Positions 30,715 through 41,710 of a stretch of DNA of 64,000 bases are shown here, in pieces; position 1 is the stretch's first letter; each line of letters starts with the position of its first letter. The notes under the pieces are model-generated. The model made no database searches, had not been told where the DNA came from, and saw only the letters and a list, made by a program, of their open reading frames with translations. Source of the stretch: Symbiodinium natans (taxonomy: Eukaryota > Sar > Dinophyceae > Suessiales > Symbiodiniaceae); assembly GCA_905221605.1 (NCBI GenBank), contig CAJNDS010000016.1, forward strand, positions 143,832-207,831, in the 5' to 3' direction. The translations under genes were made by a program, and so were the position numbers.

Positions 30715-32329
30715 GTGCAGCGCCCGTGCGCGAGAGTACCGCCACCTGAACCAGCCTCTCAGGCGGGGTTCTATGGGGGGTTTAGGGGGGTTTAGGGGGG
30801 TTTAGGGGTTTAGGGGGGTTTAAGGGGGGTTTAGGGGCGGTTAGGGTTGTTGGGGGGTGCAGGGCTTTCAGGTGCAGGGCTTGAGGTTGAAAGTTAAGCT
30901 GTTCAGGTTGGGATTTCGGGCCTTGACCCTGTAAATCCAAAGCCCGACAACCTAAATCAGGGTTCGTTCGCAGGGTTTGGAGCTGGGGGTTTAGGGCTTA
31001 GGGCCTTCTATTCTACGGCCCCCTCGGGCCCGAAGAATCCCTGAAAAAATGACACCCACAACTCTCCCCCTAGGTGGTACGAGTCCCTGTTGTAGGATCT
31101 TGGGAGCCTTGGGGTAGAACCCTTTTCGAAGAGGAGCCTGCCCAAAACAATCTCCTCCAAAAAGAGTGCCTTCGTTTAGAGCAAGCTCTCCGGTGGATGT
31201 GTGCGCGAATCTTGTCCGGTGCAGGGTTCAGACATGACTTGAAGGATTCTAGGGTGCTTAAATAGGAAGGGTTGCAGTTCTAGAAGCAAGGGGACTGCAT
31301 CTTTAACCCTGCTTGAGGTAACTGCCCATGAGCCTTCGGGTAGCAGGCTTAGGGTTTAGGGTTTGGGGTTAATCCTTTTGCGGGGGATGGGAGGGGGGGG
31401 GGGGTGGATTGTTTATCTTGGGTTGGGTGTTGGGAAAGTACTCTGAACCGCAGACCTCTGGGCTCCTAAACCCTTAGACCTTGCACCAGATGTTGGGTTT
31501 AGGCTTATGTGTGTTCGCTTCTGTTGGCATGAGTAGATTCGTTCAGGGTTGTGTATTTGGGTGCGCGCCTGCCGGTGCAGAAAGAATGCGTATGAGCTTA
31601 AGGATGAGATTAACTGTAAAGGCGTACTTTGTTCAGCCCTATGCCTATACCCGTTAAAGCTAACGAATAAGTAATGCGTTCACGGCTAGTCTCAACCTTA
31701 TGCGAACCTATGCCCCAACCTAGGGCGCCATCTCCTGTTTGAATGAGCGCACGGCATGCAAAAGGGCTTAAAACCCTAAACCCTGGACCCTACACCCTAA
31801 ACCTCAAACCCCAAACCCTAAGGGCCTCCCGCGGCCTCACAACCTGCCTTTTCTCACAGGACGTGGGGTGAACCTGTTTGGCAGCCATGGCCGAAGAGGA
31901 GGCAAGGCACGCAACCCCAAACCCTAAACCCTGAACCCTGAACTCTGAACCCTGAGCCCTGAGCCCTGAGCCCTGAGCCCTAAACCCTAACCCTAAACAC
32001 GAAACACCCACAACCCGACTCAGCCCAGGGAATCGGGAGCCCCCCCAAGAACCCGCCCCCCCCGCCAAAACCCCTCCCCCCCCCCCAAGAATGGTGGACC
32101 ATCAGGGATCAAGCCTGAAACTAATATGACTCCGGCTTGTTCAAGCTGTGTGTGTTTTTTTCTCAACCCCCTGGGCCAAGAACCCTTGAGTCTCTAAATG
32201 CATCCTATTCAAGCATGTTAAAGCGAAAGCCTCAACACCGACAGGGGTCTTTTGGAGGCGAGGTCGTTTGTTCTGATGCATGCTGAGGATGGATACGTGA
32301 GAGTTACCGTGGAGGACAGCCCCTGCTGA
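30715..32329 (+). CDS. Unrecognised exons ending at a TGA
   Basis: Exon 30715-30762 follows ACATCTCTTTCTGTTCAG (REYRHLNQPL in one frame). Exon 31074-31265 encodes PAQNNLLQKECLRLEQALRW, a leucine-rich helix, within a 63-codon open stretch after CTCCCCCTAG. Exon 31860-31906 follows CTGCCTTTTCTCACAG and ends AAG|GC; two frames are possible. Exon 32245-32329 encodes EARSFVLMHAEDGYVRVTVE and ends at TGA 32327-32329. That last exon is the most protein-like, with alternating strand pattern. Whether all belong to one gene is uncertain. Confidence 0.4.
30777..30846 (+). repeat. GGGGGGTTTA array
   Basis: Seven units with 4 to 6 G, starting 14 nt after the donor of exon 30715-30762. Confidence 0.8.
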
Positions 32330-32344
32330 GATGTCCTTCAAAAA

Positions 32345-32450
32345 AGATATATGGGGGTTTCCGAATTTCAGGGGTACCTTATTGGCCCTTTTTACAAGGG
32401 AATCCTACTGTTTGGAGGTCTTATTAGGGGTCTCCTACTTTCATTTACGG
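32345..32450. mobile_element. Foldback element family D
   Basis: Family D ends ATGGGGGTTTCCGAAATTAG GGGTACC and the complementary GGGG...TTTCGTAAACCCCCAT; the inner part is AGGGAATCCTACTATTTG. This copy is missing the last few bases at the right. Confidence 0.6.
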
Positions 32451-32568
32451 TTTGAGGGGTTTAGGTTCCAAAGGGCCGCAATCTAAACCCTAAGCCCTAA
32501 GCCCTAAGCCCTAAACCCTAAACCCTAAACCCTAAACCCTAAACCCTAAACCCTAAACCGCAATGTAG

Positions 32569-33086
32569 CTTTGGAGGCCTTCTCGAGTTATGTTTGAAGC
32601 GTCAGCTTGCTTCGGTGATGTGGGGCCTCTTTCCGGGTGTGGTAAAGCTATGCAACTCGATTCTCGCTGCTTGGCGCTTTCTTTTGTGAAGAATTCAACA
32701 TACCCCAAGCCCATACCGCACACCCCTTTACCTATAAACGGAGAAATTCAGGAAAGATTCTTCCGCGCCCCTTAGTTTCTTCGAAGGGTATGCCCACGGG
32801 GTATGTTCAATATTTCTGGGATTTCTACAGTGCTCTAGAATCATCTTGCGGCGTTCCTCACACAGGGTTCAGCGTGCGTAAACCCAGAAGGGGGCCCTAG
32901 TGGAGTCTCCAGTACTTTTCCGCCGGCTTCTTGGGGCTGTTTGAACTTGGGGTTTCCCGGGGTTGTTCTAAGGTACCCGGCATACCAAGCTCTATACTAT
33001 GACAGGGTCCCAACAACCCCCAGGTGCCCACAGCTGCTGACCAAAAGTTTAGAACAGAGGCATCTCTCGTGTGCCACTTTACATAG
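32569..33086 (+). CDS. Hydrophobic exon plus two small exons, unknown
   Basis: Exon 32569-32641 begins where a CCCTAAA array ends and encodes LLELCLKRQLASVMWGLFPG with a GTAAAG donor. Exon 32831-32865 (CSRIILRRSSH) and exon 33024-33086 (VPTAADQKFRTEASLVCHF, TAG 33084-33086) follow. The first exon is amphipathic to hydrophobic. No family recognised. Confidence 0.35.
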
Positions 33087-33224
33087 TATCACATCTTCTA
33101 GACCTTCTTTTCTAGATGTTATATTCAAAAGTATAAACCCTTAACCCGAAACCCTAAACCCTCAATCCTAAACCCTAAACCCTAAACCCTAAACCCTTAT
33201 ACTACTAAATATCAGAATACCCCG

Positions 33225-33803
33225 AGTTCACTTCGAGGACACCCCCACTACGCCCAAGAAGGCACGGGATGCGAGCTTCCGGGCTCCAGCACCTCCATCC
33301 TACGCCCAAAGCCCTAGAACCTTAGAACCCTAAAACCCTTTGGGGTTTAGGGTTTAGGGTTTAGGGTTTAAGGGTTTAGGGTTTAGGGGTTTTTAGGGGT
33401 TTTAGGGCTTTTAGCGTTTTTAGGGGTTTTAGGGTTGTTTGGGTTGCTTAGGGTTTTAGAGCCCTAAGCCCCTCAATCCCTCAATCCTACAGAACCTCAA
33501 GCGTAGGGGCCTCGCATGTCAGCTTGCGCTTTCGTGGTTCCACTGCTGGTCTGGTCGGTTTATGTCAAGCTTAGGGTGTAATTACGGGGTGTATCGTGCT
33601 TCTAGTCTACAGGGTTTATAGGGCTTCTAGCTCTTGTCTATACAAAGGAGGCGCCCTTCGGCTTTGCAGGGCTTGGAGGGTGTGCAGAGCTTATGGGGTT
33701 TACCCTAAACCCTAAACCCTAAACCCTAATCCAAAGACTGCCAGGAAGTGCATGGCTCCTCGTGGCGATGAATACGCCTACTTGTACCTATCTCCCGATG
33801 CCG
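33225..33803 (+). CDS. Candidate exons, unknown product
   Basis: Open segment 33225-about 33310 encodes HFEDTPTTPKKARDASFRAP. Exon from 33493 follows CCCTCAATCCTACAG and encodes LKRRGLACQLALSWFHCWSG; its end is unclear. Exon 33745-33803 encodes CMAPRGDEYAYLYLSPDA with a GTACAC donor. Between them lie an inverted pair of telomere-like tracts and degenerate repeats. No function inferred. Confidence 0.4.
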
Positions 33804-33967
33804 GTACACTCTGTATCCTCAACCCTCCCTTACCCACAAGACTCAAAGCACTCTGATATTCTGGAGTTTGGGGCCCATTTGCGGTTCATTTGAAGTCGGG
33901 GACTGCACTGCCAGGCAGAGGTCAGATTCCAATCCGACGCTCGGGTCTTGAGTTGCTGGGTAGGTTT

Positions 33968-34073
33968 CCTTAGTAGTAGAGTAGGTAACCTTCAACCTTT
34001 TTTGGGGTAGTATAATCCCCTTATAATCCCAAAGGTTAACCTTTATTTCCCTCAGGTTACTGGACAACTAAGT
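33968..34073. mobile_element. Foldback element family G, uninterrupted
   Basis: TTAGTAGTAGAGTAGGTAAC, core TTTTGGGGTAGTATAATCCC, end GGTTACTGGACAACTAAG. The best reference for the interrupted copy. Confidence 0.7.
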
Positions 34074-34224
34074 TTCCCTTAAGCAAGGTCGACCATTTGA
34101 TTCCAAGCTACCCATAGCCCTTTTTTTGGTTTAGGGTTTCTTCGGTTTCAGGTCTTAGTGTGTATAGGGTTGAAGCCTCTAGGGCTTTAGGTTCTGAGGG
34201 GTGAAGGCTTCCTGGTGTGCTGTT

Positions 34225-34333
34225 GATTTTCTAGGACCAGAACCGGGCCATATTCCCTTTTAGTGTTTAGGTCCCCTTAACCCAAAAAGGGTTTAGGGTT
34301 TCGGTTTTAGGTTACTCTTGGGTCCAGTTTTCA
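34225..34333. mobile_element. Foldback element family F interrupted by telomere-like repeats
   Basis: TTAACCCAAAAAGGG is followed by TTTAGGGTTTCGG (34291-34303) in place of the usual TACCCTTTTATTCC, then TTTTAGGTTACTCTTGGGTC resumes the element. Confidence 0.65.
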
Positions 34334-34422
34334 ATGCTCTGCAGGCCCAAAGAGTTGAAACCCACAGTAGAGGGCTTTCAGAGAGCTTCCGATTGAGGAA
34401 GGCTCAGTGAGTCGTCCCTGGC

Positions 34423-34555
34423 CTCAAGTCGGAATACCTTCTAATAGTATCCCTTTTACGGTCCCCATGTATGTTTTCTACAACAACCCCCAAAACCCTC
34501 TTCTAACTACTAAGGCTGACGGCTTAGACCCTATATAGTCCCTAAGTCGCGCACT
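34423..34555. mobile_element. Foldback element family H
   Basis: GTCGGAATACCTTCTAATAG to CTAACTACTAAGG, with central ACGGTCCCCATGTATG: an uninterrupted core. Confidence 0.5.
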
Positions 34556-34986
34556 CTCAGAATCTAGGTCCTGGCATAAAATACCAAACCCTAAGCCCGA
34601 AAACCCAGCCGACCGATTGCTTCAGACGCGGTTTCATTGCGGCTGATCGGTATTCCGGGGGGCCCTGGGTCTCGTTTGTTGTCTGTTTCCTCAGGCTGCA
34701 GGCATGTCAGTAAAATCCGAGACGCCTGACCCTTAACCCTAAACCCGAAACCTGACCCTTAACCCTAAACCCGAAACCCTAAAAACCAGAACACCCCTAA
34801 AATCCCTAACACTTCTAAACATACTAACACCCCTAAAAGAACCCTAAAGCCCCTAAAAAAACCCTAAGAACCCGAACCCTGGAAAAGCCAAAGCCCTCAA
34901 GCCCCGAACCCGCAAACGACCTCAGGAGACCTCGAAGCCACAGATACAAGGGACTGGCTCCTCCGGAGCCTCTCAGAAGCAATGAG

Positions 34987-35400
34987 TTTAGGGTTTAGGG
35001 GGTTTAGGGGGTTTAGCCGGGTTTAGCCGGGGGTTTAGGGGGTTTAGGGGGTTTAGCCGGGGGTTTAGCCGGGGGTTTAGCCGGGGGTTTAGCCGGGGGT
35101 TTAGCCGGGGGTTTAGCCAGGGGTTTAGCCGGGGGTTTAGCCGGGGGTTTAGCCGGGGGTTTAGCCGGGAGTTTAGCCGGGGGTTTAGCCGGGGGTTTAG
35201 CCGGGGGTTTAGCCGGGGGTTTAGCCGGGGGTTTAGGGGGTTTAGGGGGTTTAGGGGGTTTAGGGGGTTTAGGGGGTTTTGGGGGGTTTTGGGGGGTTTT
35301 GGGGGGTTTGGGGGGTTTGGGGGGTTTAGGGGGTTTAGGGGTGTAGGGTTTAGGGTTTAGGGTATAGGGTTTAGGGTTTAGGGTCTGGGGGCTTAAGGTC
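34987..35400 (+). repeat. GGGTTTAGCCGG minisatellite grading into GGGGTTTA and TTTAGGG
   Basis: The core (35017-35235) has about 17 GCCGGGGGTTTA units of 12 nt. Both sides grade into GGGGGTTTA and then into TTTAGGG, so the 12-mer appears derived from the telomere-like unit. The translated Lys-Pro-Pro-Ala frame on the minus strand is an artefact of it. Confidence 0.9.
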
Positions 35401-35486
35401 TTAGTAGGCAGGGGAGGGGAGGAGGGGAGTGCGACTAAAGCCACAGCTAGAGGCTAGAGGACTAAAGCCCCCGAGATTGTTTCCAG

Positions 35487-36292
35487 CGGATGGTAAGGCA
35501 GGTCCAAAACTGGCGATGCACATCAGGCGCCAAGACCATAGTCGTCCGTAACCCTGCCTGGATCTATCTACTAAGTCTACCACAAGGAACTCGTCGTGTC
35601 GACTCTGAAACATTCTAAGATTGAGCAGTTAGTGATCGATCGGCCGAATCCTTGACGCTACACCAACGATTCCTAATCCCTTGCGGTTTCGCTTGTTGAG
35701 TTTGGCTTTCAGAGCAGTTGGCCCGCTTGACGCGTTTCTCCATCCACCTAGGTCACCTAGGCCTGGATACCTAAACATCCTTAAGCCCTAAACCGCCTGA
35801 ATTCTGAAGGGCTCGTCACTTCGAGCTGGCACCAAGGTCACTGGAAATAGAGATTCCTCCAACTCACTGAAGGCGTGGGCCTCGTCTTTGGCATTTTGGG
35901 GTTTAGGACTAAGGCTAGTCGAGTGGCTTGAATAAGCTCAGGCCAGCTACAAGTTCTTGGTTCCGTTTTGCCATACATTCTTCAGGAACCCTAAGCCCCG
36001 AGCTAACCCTAAACCCTAAACCCTAAAGCCTAAAGCCTAAACCCTAAACCCTAAACCCTATCCCCGGGTCTGTCTGGAACACCCGAAATCTGCCGGGAGA
36101 GCTTTGGAAGTTTTGTTTTGTTGGGAGGGGAGGCATTAGTGCATAGGCTTCGTGAGTGTAGATCGCATTAAATTAAGCAAAGGAGGGATAAGGGCTTCAA
36201 GGGGGCTTGGGACTCGTTCCCTTCAGCTTAGCAGCTGTTCAGGGATAGCCCATCCACCAGATCTTGCGTTGTGGTTATGCTATTCGAATTGA
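35487..36292 (+). CDS. Four-exon gene 3' end, unknown product
   Basis: Exons 35487-35526 (RMVRQVQNWRCTS), 35713-35751 (QLARLTRFSIHL), 35826-35872 (GTKVTGNRDSSNSLK) and 36227-36292 (GIAHPPDLALWLCYSN, TGA). Every junction agrees in phase (1/2, 1/2, 0/0), donors are GC, GT and GC after AG, and acceptors are GTTTCCAG, GGCTTTCAG, TTCGAG and CCCTTCAG. This is one of the most coherent small models in the window. The protein is basic then neutral, without a recognised motif. Upstream exons probably include 34695-34709. Confidence 0.5.
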
Positions 36293-36340
36293 CTCCTGGT
36301 CTCCATCATCCAGAAATCCCTAGGGTTGCCAGGAACACAA

Positions 36341-36453
36341 AACCCTAAACCCTAAACCCTAAACCCTACACCCTAAACCCTGAACCCTAAACCCTAAACC
36401 CTAAACCCTAAACCCTAAAACCCTAAACCCTAAACCCTAAACCCTAAACCCGA
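36341..36453 (-). repeat. CCCTAAA array, about 15 copies
   Basis: Contains single CCCTACA, CCCTGAA and CCCTAAAA units. Confidence 0.9.
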
Positions 36454-36641
36454 GCCAGGCTCGAAGTCAGCAAGTGAAGAAGCACCTTCGAGAAGCGTTC
36501 CTGCAGGCTCCCGGAGGGAAGGAGAGGGAAGGAGGCTCGGGGTCTGAGGCATCTCGAGGTCTGAGGTTTGTATTCAGGCCGAGCCTTTGGGGAACTGAGG
36601 TGTGCGCACAGCTGCAAGGAAGCTCGAATTGGAAGTCTCCA

Positions 36642-36747
36642 GGTCTACTAATTGTTTAAGAACTCCCAAAAATTAAACATATTCAGCACTTTAAGGACCA
36701 TACGGGGATTTTCATTTTTTTGAAGGGGGTTCTTAAGCAAATAGTAG
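36642..36747. mobile_element. Foldback element family C
   Basis: TCTACTAATTGTTTAAGAAC pairs with GTTCTTAAGCAAATAGTAGA. Confidence 0.75.
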
Positions 36748-36784
36748 AGGTCGTCTCCTCCACATCTGGCCAAGCCGCCCTCCT

Positions 36785-36892
36785 CTCCATAAGGGTCCAT
36801 GTACCCATATAGTACATATTTGGGCCGTAAAGCTACTGTATAGGAACCCCTTTATGGCCCAAGTATATACTATATTGGTACATGGACATTTT
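36785..36892. mobile_element. Foldback element family J
   Basis: AGGGTCCATGTACCCATATA pairs with ATATTGGTACATGGAC; a half copy is at 45425-45455. Confidence 0.75.
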
Positions 36893-37047
36893 GGGTCGTT
36901 GTAGTAAGTCGCACCGCTAAGCTGAAAGCCTACGCCCTACGCCCGGACGCTGGTAGCCTGCACTGTGCGGAAAACTTGTCTCTGCACCCGGTCGAAGGGG
37001 TTCAGGCTTTAGGGTTTAGGGCCGGGTTCAGGTTTTAGGGATTTTGA

Positions 37048-37190
37048 AAGCCCTAAAACCCTAAAACCCTAAAACCCTAAAACCCTAAAACCCTAAAACC
37101 CTAAAACCCTAAAACCCTAAAACCCTAAAACCCTAAAACCCTAAAACCCTAAAACCCTAAACTCTAAACTCTAAACCCTAAACCCTAAAG
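37048..37190 (-). repeat. CCCTAAAA octamer array, about 13 copies
   Basis: Uniform octamers followed by two CTCTAAA and two CCCTAAA units, ending 15 nt before exon 37207. Confidence 0.92.
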
Positions 37191-37206
37191 GGGCTTGAGA
37201 ATTTAG

Positions 37207-40165
37207 AGGGCGTCGCTCGAAGAAGAAGCAAGCACAACATGGGCCAGAGGTGCCCTGGCGTGCCCACGCGGCCCCAGGTTGCACTGTCCTAAACAGGGTT
37301 CATATTATGTGTATATATATATATATATACCTATATCATATTATGTGTATATATATATACCGATATGTATATGTATATATATATATTTTTTTTTTTGCTG
37401 GTACTGGTGAGTGTGTTTAGGGTTCATTTGTTAATGGTGGTGAGTGTATATAACTGGTGTCCTATGGGGGATACAAGAAATATAAGCCGTACTTCATGTA
37501 GCCTTAACAGACTGCTGGCCTTGCGTGACCCAGCCTAGGGCTTTGTCATCGTGAGTGTGTGCGGTCAGATATCTGGATCGTGGTACCGTTTTTTGGTGCG
37601 TGCCCTGAACATAACACGTTGTATAGGAATATAAGGAGCCAACTTTGCAGAATTGACCTTGGGTTGTTCAAAGTGCCGTGCAGTTTTGTCACAGGTTTAC
37701 GAGCTCAGCCTTTAGTATCTCGAAACCCTCTTACGCTTCAATAATAGACACCGCTGCCCAGAACAGTGTTGATGGAGCTTGGGATATCCCTTAGAAACAC
37801 GGGGAGTTCAAGTGCCCTAAACCCTAAACCCTCAAACCCTAAACCACCCATTCCTGTGCACATGTACCGTTTACGATGGTCGGCCTATCCATGCAAATCC
37901 TCCATGAGCTGGGGTTTAGGTTTAGGGAGCTTGGGGTTTAGGGGTTTTAGGGTTTATTTAGGGTTAAGGTTTAGGGCTTATGCGTAAAAGACTTGGGGCC
38001 TTAATAGGCTGGGACCTTTTTCTTCAACATGGGAGGGTCGCGAGCCTGCTAATCTGCGGATCCTCCGAGATGCTTTATATGTGTGGGAAGTTCCAACTTC
38101 TACTAACAGCTCCTTAATGGGGATTCTAGTACTCCCTATTAGAATCCCTATTAAGGACTGTTAGCAGAAGGGGGAGCATCCCACAGTGGGTCTCTAAATT
38201 AGGGACCCTTTGTGGGCCCCACAAAATAGTACGGCACGCGGACAGTTCGGGCCCGAAACAAGACCCTAATTTAGATAACTACCATTATGCCGCTGGTGAC
38301 GTGTCGGTTGATCGTTTTGGGAGGCTACGTATTCAGCTTTCTTAGGGTTTAGGCTTAGGGTCTGACTATGGTGTAGGGTTTAGGGTCTAGGGTTTGGAGT
38401 TTCTTGGTAGCCCAGCGGTACTTCTCACCCTTTTTTGGGGGGGTTCTAGGTTCCCTTCAAAAGGTAATACCAACCCCAAAAGAGGGTTTAGGGTTTAGGG
38501 GTGGTTTCTGGGGTACCAAGGGTTTCAGCGCCAGTGGGTCTGGACTCGCCAGGACGCAGTGCCACAGGAGACAGAAGACGAGATCAAGGACTTGCGGGGG
38601 CTTTGGAGTACGATATGTTTAGGGTTTAGGGGTTAGGGGTTAGGGGTACTTTGATACTTTTTTTGGTCCTGGATTCCCATTATAGCCACTTCTACCTAAA
38701 AAGTAATTCCAGGGTCTACTCCACAGTGGGATTTGCGGGACGGGCTTCAGAGGGAGGGTTTACTTGAAGGCTCAAGGGTACACGTAGGTGGGGCCAGAAG
38801 CAGGCTAGCGAAAATTATAGCTGGTTAAAGCCTGATTTCGGGTACACATATATATATATATATAGATATTAATATATATATATATATATGCATATATAAC
38901 CCTACCTGTAACTACCGATGAACCTTCAAGCAGGGCTTCTTGTCTACGATCATCAACGCTTGGTTTGTCCATCCCTGGGGCTATTTGAGGGCCCGAAGGC
39001 CCCAGCAGCCTCATCCCGGAGGCTTCGCGAGGAATGTTTAGGGTTTAGGGTTTAGGGTTTAGGGTTTAGGGTTTAGGGTTCAGGGTTTAGGGTTTAGGGT
39101 TTAGGGTTTAGGGTTTAGGGTTTAGGGGCCACCTTACTGACCCCCCGTCCGGGCAGCGACCGGCATTTCGAGCAAGAAGTCCCTAAACCCGAACCCCTAA
39201 GACTGCAGAGCCTTTTTTTGCACCCAAGACCCCCCAGGGCAGATCGTTCTCCAGAAGGTCCAAAGGCAGCTGGGGTTGAGTGAATTTTTTCGGGTTCGGG
39301 GCATCCTGGCCGGCATCCTTGGGCTTCCCCCTGAGCACGTTTTGGGGTTTAGGGTTTAGGGTTTAGGGTTTAGGGTTTAGGGCTCGTCGGGTTTCCCAAG
39401 GCAAGGCCCTCACACCGCAGGCTCCAGCCGCAGACCTTGCAAACGAAACGCAAGAGACTTGAGGCCTTATAAGCCCTTAACCAAAGCCGAAACCTTAAGA
39501 CCTTAAACCCTAAACACACACACACACACACACACACAAAAAAAAAAAACAACAACAAAAAAGAGAAAGTGCTGCAGCCCTAAGCCCGAAATCACCGACC
39601 ACGAGGAGAGACCCGAGAAGCTGAAGGTTGCCAAGGCCACCTGGAGTTCTGTGCTTGGGCGTTAGGGTGCGAGGCTTTCGGGTTTCAGGGTTTCAGGTCT
39701 TAGAGTTTTAGGGTGTTAGGCTTTAGGGTTTCAGGGTTTCAGGTCTTAGGGTTTTAGGGTTTTAGGGTTTTAGGGATTAAGGGATTTAGGGTGTAGGGTT
39801 GACGACTTCGGGTTTCATTTCAGGGTTTTAGGGTTCTAGGGATTTAGGGTGTAGGGTTTACGGCTCTAGGTACCGAACAACTAAGTATCTTCGAGTTCCT
39901 TCGGGCCATCTGCAAGTCATCCGCTCCCGAAGGGGTGACTCCTGAGCAGTCTGCCATCTCTACTGCCCCAAGCCTACATCCTACATCCTACACACCCTAA
40001 ACCCTAAACCCTAAACCCTGTACCCTGTACCCTACAGCCCCCGGCAACCTAAACCCTCGACAGGACTTCATGATGCAAACTGCCTGTACGAAGCTTGCCG
40101 GCACTAGCTGCACCACAGGGGCTCTCCAAGTCATTCTGTGCGGGTCCATGGGCCAATCTTCGTAG
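37207..40165 (+). CDS. Unrecognised multi-exon gene ending at 40165
   Basis: Candidate exons: 37207-37249 (RASLEEEASTTWAR), 37767-37811 (LMELGISLRNTGSS), 38529-38588 (RQWVWTRQDAVPQETEDEIK), 38727-38757 (WDLRDGLQRE), 39157-39179 (TGISSKK), 39238-39338 (LQKVQRQLGLSEFFRVRGIL then GLPPEH), 39585-about 39624 (EITDHEERPEKLK), 39886-about 39949 (IFEFLRAICKSSAPEGVTPE) and 40064-40165 (DFMMQTACTKLAGTSC then VILCGSMGQSS, stop TAG). Phases match at 37249/37767 and 38757/39157; others are unresolved. A helical, Leu-rich protein of unknown family. The minus-strand frame at 39997-40188 is also protein-like, but the + exon has a better acceptor and a stop. Confidence 0.42.
37280..37505. mobile_element. Foldback element family K expanded by TA repeats
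   Basis: ACAGGGTTCATATTATGTGT at the left and AAGCCGTACTTCATGTAGCC at the right frame two blocks of (TA)n and a T11 run. Confidence 0.55.
38090..38184. mobile_element. Foldback element family B
   Basis: GTTCCAACTTCTACTAACAG pairs with CTGTTAGCAGAAGGGGGAGC. Confidence 0.75.
38400..38521. mobile_element. Foldback element family E interrupted by telomere-like repeats
   Basis: Ends are intact (TTCTTGGTAGCCCAGCGGTA, TTTCTGGGGTACCAAGGG). At 38484-38501 the expected AGGGTGCCCTTATTATAATA is replaced by GAGGGTTTAGGGTTTAGG. Confidence 0.75.
38760..38937. mobile_element. Foldback element family A with an AT-repeat loop
   Basis: Ends TACTTGAAGGCTCAAGGGTA and CTACCGATGAACCTTCAAGC. The loop has expanded into (TA)n at 38848-38896, making this the longest copy. 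Confidence 0.65.
39034..39127 (+). repeat. TTTAGGG array, about 13 copies
   Basis: One TTCAGGG unit. Ends 30 nt before exon 39157. Confidence 0.92.
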
Positions 40166-40198
40166 AACCTGTCAAGTTCTAAGGGCATACCGGCATAC

Positions 40199-40321
40199 CA
40201 TGTGGGGTTTCCGAAATTAGGGGTACCTTATTGGGGTAAAGGAATCCCCTTATTGGGGTAAGGGAATCCTACTATTTGAGGGTCTATATGAAGGGCCCCT
40301 TATTTTCGTAAACCCCCATGT
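40199..40321. mobile_element. Foldback element family D with an internal duplication
   Basis: CCATGTGGGGTTTCCGAAAT pairs with TTTTCGTAAACCCCCATG. The segment CCTTATTGGGGTAA is duplicated within it. It starts 33 nt after the stop codon of the 40064 exon. Confidence 0.75.
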
Positions 40322-40552
40322 TGGTTTTTTGGGGCTCTTCGAACATAAGAGGTGCAATACAGGGGCCTGTTTAATTGTAACGAGCAGTTTGGGGTTGTCT
40401 CCTTGCGCGCTTTTGTTTGCGGTTACAGTTTACGGCACCTTCTTCTTGGGGTACCCGAAACGGGACTGCAATTTTGGTGAACTTCTCTGTGCACACATCA
40501 CAGCCGTTTGGGGCTTCGGATTCTGGCTGCATGCATGTGTCCAAGCGGGCCC

Positions 40553-40682
40553 GGTACTAGGACCGGGGGTTGGCGCTTTCGTCCTTTGTTTAGGTTGGGG
40601 GGTTCCCCTATAATCCCCTTAAACCAAAAAAAGGGTACCCTTTTATTCCTAGGTTACTCCCGGGTCTAGAGTATATACGGCG
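40553..40682. mobile_element. Foldback element family F, subgroup CTAGGACC/GGGTCTAG
   Basis: ACTAGGACCGGGGGTTGGCG at the left, GGTTACTCCCGGGTCTAGAG at the right. Shares TTCCCCTATAATCCCCTTAA with the family centre. Confidence 0.65.
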
Positions 40683-40757
40683 CTCTGCATGGTATTTTTG
40701 GATCAAGGGGCAAACCCTAAACCCTGCACCGTGATAGTTGGATCCCGGAGCCCTTAT

Positions 40758-40874
40758 AGCTTGGTGGCCGAGTGGTACTCTTTACCATTTTTTGGGGTTC
40801 TAGGTTCCCTGATCAAAGTAGTCAACCCAACAAAGGGGTGCCCTTACTATGATGTGGTTACTGAGATACCAAGA
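40758..40874. mobile_element. Foldback element family E
   Basis: AGCTTGGTGGCCGAGTGGTA pairs with TGGTTACTGAGATACCAAGA. An uninterrupted reference copy for 38400-38521. Confidence 0.75.
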
Positions 40875-41109
40875 TAGAAATGGCCGCCCAACCAGGGAAC
40901 CCAAAAATGCAGCAGCCCCCATGCACCGAGGGATGACCAGTGCCAGTGGAAGCCGCTGAAGACTCCGGTGAAGGAGCTAGGCCTTTGGCCCTCGGCAATG
41001 TGTCTCCCTCCCCCCGGGTGAGCCAAACCCTAAACCCGAAACCCTAAACCCTAAACCCTAAGCCTCTTTAAGAACTTGCAAGCAGGTTTCAGGGGAGGTT
41101 GTTTGTTCG

Positions 41110-41275
41110 CCTTAGGGGACTTTTGTTATATAGTGGTCGGAATAAGTACTAACGGTATTCGCTTTGGTCCCTATGTAATTATGCTAGAATACCCCCCCCC
41201 CCCTCAAAAAAAAAAAAAAAACCTTTCTCATGATCAAGGCCCCTACATTAGGGTAATTATTAGGGCTGAGGCTCA
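41110..41275. mobile_element. Foldback element family H
   Basis: Family H: TCGGAATAATTACTAATAGT near the left end and the inverted ATTATTAGGGC near the right, with a central GGTCCCTATGTAATTAT. Contains a C13 and A16 tract. Confidence 0.5.
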
Positions 41276-41710
41276 GGGAGCAAACCCAGCCCTGAACCGA
41301 AAAGCTCAGTGTATTTTGTTCCCACGGTTTCAAGGCTCCTCTAGGGCATATGGAGTTTGTGATGATAGGGTTTTATAGGGCTTGTAGGGATACCCGGGCG
41401 ACACCCTCCAGGGGCAACTCAAAGCGGCTATAGGCTCTGGGGGCTTGGGCCCTAAAATTCCGAAAGGTCCGAAACCCTCCTCACGGGTTATAGCCCGGAT
41501 TGCAGGGTCAAAGGGCAACCCTCGAAATACCCCAAAGGCTCTCCGGGACCTCGAGATTCCAGAGGTACCCGAGCCCTCAGGTTATATGTACCCTCATGAG
41601 AGTTATAACCCTAGTTCTCCCACTGTAGTACCCCAATTCTAAGTACCCAGGAACACCCAAGTTCGGGAGCAGGTAAACTGGAGCCCCAAGCTGAACTCTG
41701 AGTCCTAAAG

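Noticed and set aside
35013..35444. 143-codon minus-strand frame rich in Lys-Pro-Pro-Ala
   Set aside because: It is the translation of the GCCGGGGGTTTA minisatellite and its TTTAGGG flanks; no splice or codon support.
39997..40188. Minus-strand frame RFYEDWPMDPHRMTW
   Set aside because: Protein-like, but without minus-strand splice signals. The overlapping + exon has an acceptor, matching composition and a stop.
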